Assembly: GCA_028554755.1 (NCBI GenBank)
Contig: JAPTOF010000024.1
Coordinates: 2,666,001 to 2,730,000 of the forward strand
Origin: Cordia subcordata
Lineage: Eukaryota > Streptophyta > Magnoliopsida > Boraginales > Cordiaceae
Length of the DNA: 64,000 bases
Direction of reading: 5' to 3'
A program made the translations under genes and the position numbers. Shown in pieces: positions 58,579 to 64,000 of this stretch (positions are counted from its first letter, which is position 1; each line of letters opens with the position of its first letter). The notes beneath the pieces were generated by a model. It was not told where the DNA came from and searched no databases. It saw nothing but the letters and a program-made list of their open reading frames with translations.

Positions 58579-59403
58579 GGAGAAATAGCCATCCAATTAA
58601 GGGTCTACTTATTCTTAACTAGTTTTTTTTTTTGACAAAAGGGGAGAGACTTCTTCTTAGAAGTTTTATTGCATAGGGGCAAACAAACAAAAAAAGAATA
58701 CTAGTTGTAAATGAAGCTAACATTTTACTCATGACAGTATTTGGCATTCGGCATTAGATGGAGAAATGACCAATCTAACATAGAACAATTGAAGAAGCCT
58801 TTGACAACTTTTATGCTATGATTGTTCAAGTTGATTTCTTTTTTCTAAAGTATTTTTTCAAATTTTTTAAAAAAATTACTTTTTTAAGAAATTGAATTTC
58901 TTGGCATTCAAATAAAGTTAAATTTAAACTTTTTCAAAATTTTAGCGTCTTTTAAATCCAAACCAAATATTATTGGAAAAAAGTAATTGTTCATGGGAAA
59001 AAATTGATCCAAACAATCCTTGAATAATTATATTATCCAACTTGTGTGCCTAAATAGCATAGCAACTCTGTTCATGCCTATGCTTTAGTTTTTTTTTTTT
59101 TTAATTTGATAAAAGGAAAATATCATTCAACCAAAGATAAGTTACAATCAACCAATTCTAGAGGGATTAAAATCTAAAAGTAACAGATCAGCAAGGGGAG
59201 AGGGTACACTGGTAACTCAGGGCCTATTAAGTAAAGTTAGCGATTTGAGTAGTTGATAGCAACTGAATTTTGGATGTTAGCACATAGTTGTTTAACTAAC
59301 TGATTGAATATAATATGTTCGATAGAATTAATTGTTGGATTAGCTGTTGAATGCAAAATAACAAAAGACCACATTGGTATTGTGTTATTATTGTTATAAT
59401 AAC
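58579..59403. other. Unassigned AT-rich DNA
   Basis: No gene recognised. From about 58830 to 59030 the sequence is A/T-homopolymer rich and partly self-complementary, possibly an old MITE, but no clear ends were found. Confidence 0.45.
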
Positions 59404-59732
59404 TGTTGGTATAAATGCAACTTAAGTAATTGTTTTGATGATGAAAATTAGTGCTAAAGCATGCTTATTTGAATGAATTAATTATACTTTCTGACAGTCT
59501 TTTTGAGAATACATCTAGCATATTAGTTTTAGCAAGTCGATGGAGTGCAAATGAAGATGTCTAAGCTCATGGTAGATGTCAAGTTTGATTGAACATAAAG
59601 CTTAGTTCAAAGAATAAAGGAAGCACTTAAGTGAAGATCATTGAAGAAGAAGATGAGGGAGTCACAAGGCAGAGACGAGGTGACATAAGGGGTACCAGTT
59701 ATGCTAACTTGTTTTAGCCTTGATTATGCTTA

Positions 59733-60112
59733 GAGGGTGTTAGGCTTTGACCAGCTTATAAGCCAAAAATGAAACTTGACATGTTTGGCAAGTCTACTTA
59801 TAAGCAATTTAAGGTTGCTTATAAGTTGGAAAAAAAAAAAGCAGGTAGGGAGCAACTTTTTTTTAAGTGCTTATAAGCACTTGGTCAAAGTAAATAAAAG
59901 ACTTGTTTGCCTTTAAAAATGAGAAGCAAATTACAACAACATATCTTTTTTAGTCATTTTAACTACTATTGCTACTTATAAGCACTTATTTACCAAACAT
60001 GTCAATAGCTTATAAACACATATTATCCAAACACATCTCTGCTTATTTATCACTAGCTTATAAGCAGGTGCTGCTTATAAGTACTTAAAAACAAGTAAAG
60101 CCAAACGGGCTC
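59733..60112. mobile_element. Tourist-like MITE with CTTATAAG palindromes, inside the LTR
   Basis: 380 bp between TTA duplications (59730-59732 and 60113-60115), with ends GAGGGTGTTAGGCTTT and GAGCCCGTTTGGCTTT. The interior has about nine copies of the palindrome CTTATAAG. Confidence 0.7.
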
Positions 60113-60726
60113 TTAATATTATGGCTTATAATTGCATGATTTCCCTACCTCTTTCTAAGTGCTTTTCTTCCAAAATTATTCTTGAAAATCAAAGTGTGCT
60201 TAGAGTTTTAAAATGTTTTGAGAAACTTCAAATTAATCTTCAAAGCAATCAAATAATTTTGATGTGTTATTATCTTGTTTAAATCTTTTAAACTCTCAAG
60301 AACATGCTAGAAACACTTGTAAAGTAAAACAAACACTTTTTTTGAAGCAAACTAGCAGCTAGAATTAAATTCTAGAACTGTTGGTTGCCCTTTGACGAGA
60401 CAAGCAAAGCCTTGTGGCCGACAAGCAATTCCAGGAAGGAATGAGAATGCTATCAGTCACTCATTCGATTGATTAGACCATCGGCAGATCGCTATACAGA
60501 TTTGCTATTTTTTATCGTTGACAGTATATTTACCACTCCTATAAATACCCCCTTCACCCCCAATTCAAAAACAAACCTAGATTTTGAATTTCAAATAGGT
60601 GTAAAGAGTTGGTTTAAACTTCACCAACATTTGAAGAAACTTGATAATGGAGGATTGATTCAAGTCCTAAGGGGAGAATCCTTTGGCAATGGACATAAGC
60701 TTTGCCGAACCACCTAAACACAGTGT

Positions 60727-60727
<1 letters not shown>

Positions 60728-60765
<38 letters not shown>
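60728..60765. repeat. (TC)n microsatellite
   Basis: A nearly perfect run of about 18 TC units within the copia LTR. Confidence 0.9.
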
Positions 60766-60768
<3 letters not shown>

Positions 60769-61071
60769 CTTGATTTCTAGCTATTTTCATTATTGCACTC
60801 AACATATTCGATAAAATGTCTCAACTAATGTGCTTATTGTTTTTTATGCTAAAAAGTTGATTATTTTGATTGATTATATTTGTATCTCTCTAAGGAACAT
60901 CATATTTGTGCTTTAAATTGATTTGGTTTAAATTTTGTGAAATTGATTTTCATTTAAATAATAATGCTATATAATTAAATTCACCCCCACCTCTCTTTAG
61001 TTATATTGCCACTTACATTTGGTATCTAGAGCTAGGGTTTTACATAAGTTTAGCCACTAGTAGAATATATT

Positions 61072-62514
61072 ATGGCAAATAACATTGACCTCTCACCTAT
61101 TGATGGATTGTCCATTAACAAAACCCCCGTATTTGATGGTACCAATTATGCATTTTGGAAGTTGAGAGTAAAATTGTTTATTCAATCGCATAACTATAAG
61201 GCATGGAAGGTTGTTGTGAATGGACCTGAAGTACCTATAAAAATGGAGGATGATAGAATGGTTCCTAAGTCAAAGGATGAATGGATGACCATGATATGAT
61301 GTTTGAACAAATTAATGTTAAAGCGTTGTATATCTTGTTTGCCAATCACCACCGAGCTTGTTAGGGTTATGGGCTACACATCGGCGAAGGAACTTTAGGA
61401 CAACTTGAAGTGACTTATGAAGAGACTGGTCAAGTTAAAGAGTCTAAAATTAACATGCTTGTTCAAGATATGAAGCTTTTATAATGGGACCACATGAAAC
61501 TATTGAACAAATGTTTGCTAGGTTTCTTGAAATTACTAATGGCCTTAAGGCACTTGGAAAGGAATAATCTATTGCAAATATGGTGAGGAAAGTGCTAAGG
61601 AGCCTACTACCATCACGACAAGCAAAAGAGACGACGATGCAAGAATTCTAAGATCTCAACACCTATCAATTGAATTAATTGATTGAGTCACTCATGACCT
61701 ATGAACTTGAGAGGAGACCTCATGCAGAAAATGATAAGAGAATGAAGAAATCCATGGCTTGTGGCATCCAAACAAGATTCAAGTGATGACGATGATGGTA
61801 GTGATGATAACTTGGATAAAAAGATGGCATTCCTTGCTAGAGACTTCAAGAAGTTCATGAAGTACAAGAAATGGAGATAATGCACTATATCAAACAACTT
61901 CAAGTAGAAGGGTAAGGAGTTCAAAAAGCCAAGGGAAGGAAAGAACAAGAAGCTTAAATGCTTCAATTGCAACAAGCTCGGGCATATTAAAGCCAATTGC
62001 CCCAAACTTTCAAAAGCAAAAGATGGCAAAGGCAAAGGCAAGGGCACTCAAAGCAACTTGGGATGTCACTAATAACAAAGAACAATTAGAGAAAGAGCAT
62101 GAGATTGCTAACTTTGTTTGTCTTATGGCAAATGAAGATGAGGCAAAATCTACCCCTTATGATTCTAGTACTTCTCTTTCATGTGATGAAATTGATGAAT
62201 ATACCCTTAAAGAATTGCAATAAGCTTTTGGAAAATTACATGATGATCTTCTACTAGCTTTAAACAAAAACAAATGCTTACAAAAGAAGTTGAAAATTGC
62301 ATTGAATGAGAAAGAAACTTTAGAAAAAGAGAATGCAACTCTTGTTAAGAAAATTGAGACTTTGGAAAAGGAAAATGACTCTTTTGCCGAAGATTTTGTG
62401 AAGTTTGAAAAAGAAGTAAAGGATTTGAAAAAAAGCAATGAGGATTTAAAAGACATTATTCAAAAGTTTACAAATGGAAGGGAGAACTTTGAAAAATTTC
62501 TTGGATCTTAAAAG
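61072..62514 (+). pseudogene. Copia gag, broken
   Basis: Starts MANNIDLSPIDGLSINKTPV 55 bp after the primer site and contains FDGTNYAFWKLRVKLFIQS, the usual copia gag entry motif. A stop at about 61297 and frameshifts follow. A zinc knuckle, CFNCNKLGHIKANC, lies at about 61958. A lysine/glutamate-rich coiled-coil tail (62260-62508) resembles long gag tails of SIRE/Tork-like elements. Confidence 0.8.
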
Positions 62515-64000
62515 ATGGCATTTGACAAAAGCGGGATTAGTTTTGAGCCTACTTTCAAACAAAAGTATTTGAAAATCTATTTTGTGAAAGCATCCACTTT
62601 CACTACTCCCTTGAAATCCTATATTGTTTGCACTTATTGTGAAAAACATGGGCATATTTCCACAATTTGTTACTACAAGAGACTTTGTGATAAAGGCACA
62701 CTTGTCCTTCATTGGCAACGATCCAAATGGGTTGTAAAAGCCAAACATTAAAAGACTTTACGTCAAGCACCCAAAGGATTTGGGGACCCACAAATAAGGC
62801 GGTTTGTACTTATTTTACTATTTGTAGGTATGCCATGTGAGCAAACATAGCAAAAAGAAATGGTTTATGGATAGTGGGTACTCCAAACACATGAGGGGTG
62901 ATCCCTCATTATTCTATGACTTTAAAAATGTCAAAGAAGGAGATATTATCTTTGGGGACAATAGCAAGGGAAGAATAATTGGCAAGGGAAGCATTAGTAA
63001 CAAAAATTCTATTGTTATTCATAATGTCGTACTTTTTGAGGGGCTTAATTTCAATTTACTTAGCATTAGTCAATTATGTGACAAAGGGCATAAAGTTGTG
63101 TTTAAATCTACTAGTTGCATCATTTATGATTGTGATAGCAATAGTGTGTTGTTTGTTGCAAATAGAAAAGACAATGTGTACACGGTAGAGATTGATCAAC
63201 TTGAGAATCAAAATGTTACTTGCTTGTCCATTATGCATGAAAGTTCTTATTTGTGGCATATAAGGCTAAGACATATGAGCATGAGCATTTTGAAAAATTC
63301 GTCAAAAAATGATCTTGTTGGAGATTTTCCAAAACTAACGTTTGATAAGATAAAATTTATGATTCATGGCAATTTGGAAAACAACACAAAACTTATTTCA
63401 AATCCATCAATGAGGTTTCAACTACTAAGGCATTATAATTGTTGCACATGGATTTGTTTGGACCAAATGATATGGTTAGCCTAAGAGGTTCTAAGTATAC
63501 TTTTGTAGTTGTAGATGATTATACTAGGTTCACTTGGATAATGTTTCTTGCACACAAAAATGAAGCCTTCAATGAATTTGCTAGATTATGTAGAAAAGTG
63601 CACAATGAGAAAGACTATTTTATAACTTGCATACGTAGTGATAATGGCACGGAATAAGTGAACACTTCTTTTATACATTTTTGTGATAAGCATGGCATTG
63701 AACATAATTTTTTGGCCCCTCGGACTCCTCAACAAAATGGGGTAGTAAAGAGAAAGAATCATACTAATAAGAAATGGTAAGGACCATACTCAAAGAACAT
63801 AACTTGCCAACATACTTCTGGAGCAAAGCCGTTAACACGGCATGTTATGTGCAAAATCGTGTACTTATTCGATCCATTTTGAATAAAACTCCTTATGAAC
63901 TTTGCATGACAAAACTCCTAAAATCTCTTATTTCGAAGTCTTTGGTTGCAAATGTTTTATATTGAATACAAAAGACCATTTGAGAAAATTCAATGCTAAA
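62515..64000 (+). pseudogene. Copia pol start: protease, integrase (runs off the window)
   Basis: A second knuckle-like CTYCEKHGHISTICYYK comes first, then protease WFMDSGYSKHMRGD (active DSG kept), VVLFEGLNFNLLSISQLC, GAG-pre-integrase LWHIRLRHMSMSILKN, and integrase LLHMDLFGPNDMVSLRGSKY, CIRSDNGTE, PRTPQQNGV. Stops at 63482, after NGTE (63655) and at 63964 show it is inactive. Reverse transcriptase would lie past the window end. Confidence 0.85.

Larger units (their letters stand above)
59404..61017 (+). repeat. 5' LTR of a plus-strand Ty1/copia element
   Basis: Begins TGTTGGTATAAATGCAACTT with a TTTTGATGATGA block, and ends CCACTTACA just before TTTGGTATCTAGAGC, a primer site for initiator tRNA-Met. 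The 1.6-kb length includes a MITE insertion. The partner LTR lies beyond the window, so borders are inferred. Confidence 0.55.

Noticed and set aside
60614..60805. Arg/Glu-repeat protein on the minus strand
   Set aside because: It is the (TC)n microsatellite read in frame.

Overview
This is nuclear DNA of a flowering plant, most likely a woody or large-genome eudicot. The evidence is spliced genes with short exons and long AT-rich introns, a plastid-type mTERF gene, an FRG/CHR28-type SNF2 gene, and dense plant transposon content (Athila-type Ty3/Gypsy, Ty1/copia, TRIM, LINE, SINE-like, Helitron-like and Tourist-like elements). I cannot name the species. Most short open frames in the window are chance frames or relics of transposons.

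Only two host genes can be supported, both on the minus strand. (1) About 1.2-4.9 kb: an mTERF-family gene closely resembling Arabidopsis mTERF5/MDA1 (plastid transcription), with a 5' exon at about 4.7-4.8 kb and its main exon at 1204-2315. (2) About 30.4-57.1 kb: a complete SNF2 ATPase gene with an inserted RING finger (FRG1/FRG2-CHR28 type). I resolved eleven coding exons with consistent splice phases, giving 981 codons. Its introns are swollen by a Ty1/copia element (37.2-43.0 kb), Tourist-like MITEs, a Helitron-like element, a second set of copia remnants (50.3-53.0 kb) and a LINE remnant (53.1-54.1 kb). Further exons at 55.9-56.0 and 57.0 kb are probably 5' leader exons and carry a possible upstream ORF.

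The rest is transposon-derived or unassigned. 0-0.5 kb holds a tRNA-related SINE-like unit and a 5'-truncated LINE with a 16-bp target duplication. 5.1-5.9 kb is a pyrimidine tract followed by a minisatellite. 6.9-8.7 kb is a 1.79-kb long-inverted-repeat element (TTA target duplication) that carries two opposed, diverged copies of a host gene fragment resembling the ALMT malate-channel C-terminal region. 9.8 kb contains an orphan exon-like segment. 10.76-22.01 kb is a nest: a TRIM-like mini-retrotransposon interrupted by an 11-kb Athila-type Gypsy element whose pol is broken by stops and frameshifts although its LTRs are still nearly identical. 24.6-27.6 kb is an older Gypsy relic with an unusual LTR arrangement. 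28.5-29.0 kb is a Helitron-like element. 57.4-58.6 kb is an element with inverted ends around a 178-bp tandem duplication. 59.4-64.0 kb is a plus-strand Ty1/copia element (long LTR, primer site, broken gag-pol) that runs off the window end.

No CRISPR array, operon, rRNA or intact tRNA gene was seen. The transposon genes work, or once worked, only for element replication. The two host genes are unrelated in function: plastid gene expression, and chromatin/small-RNA-linked remodelling.
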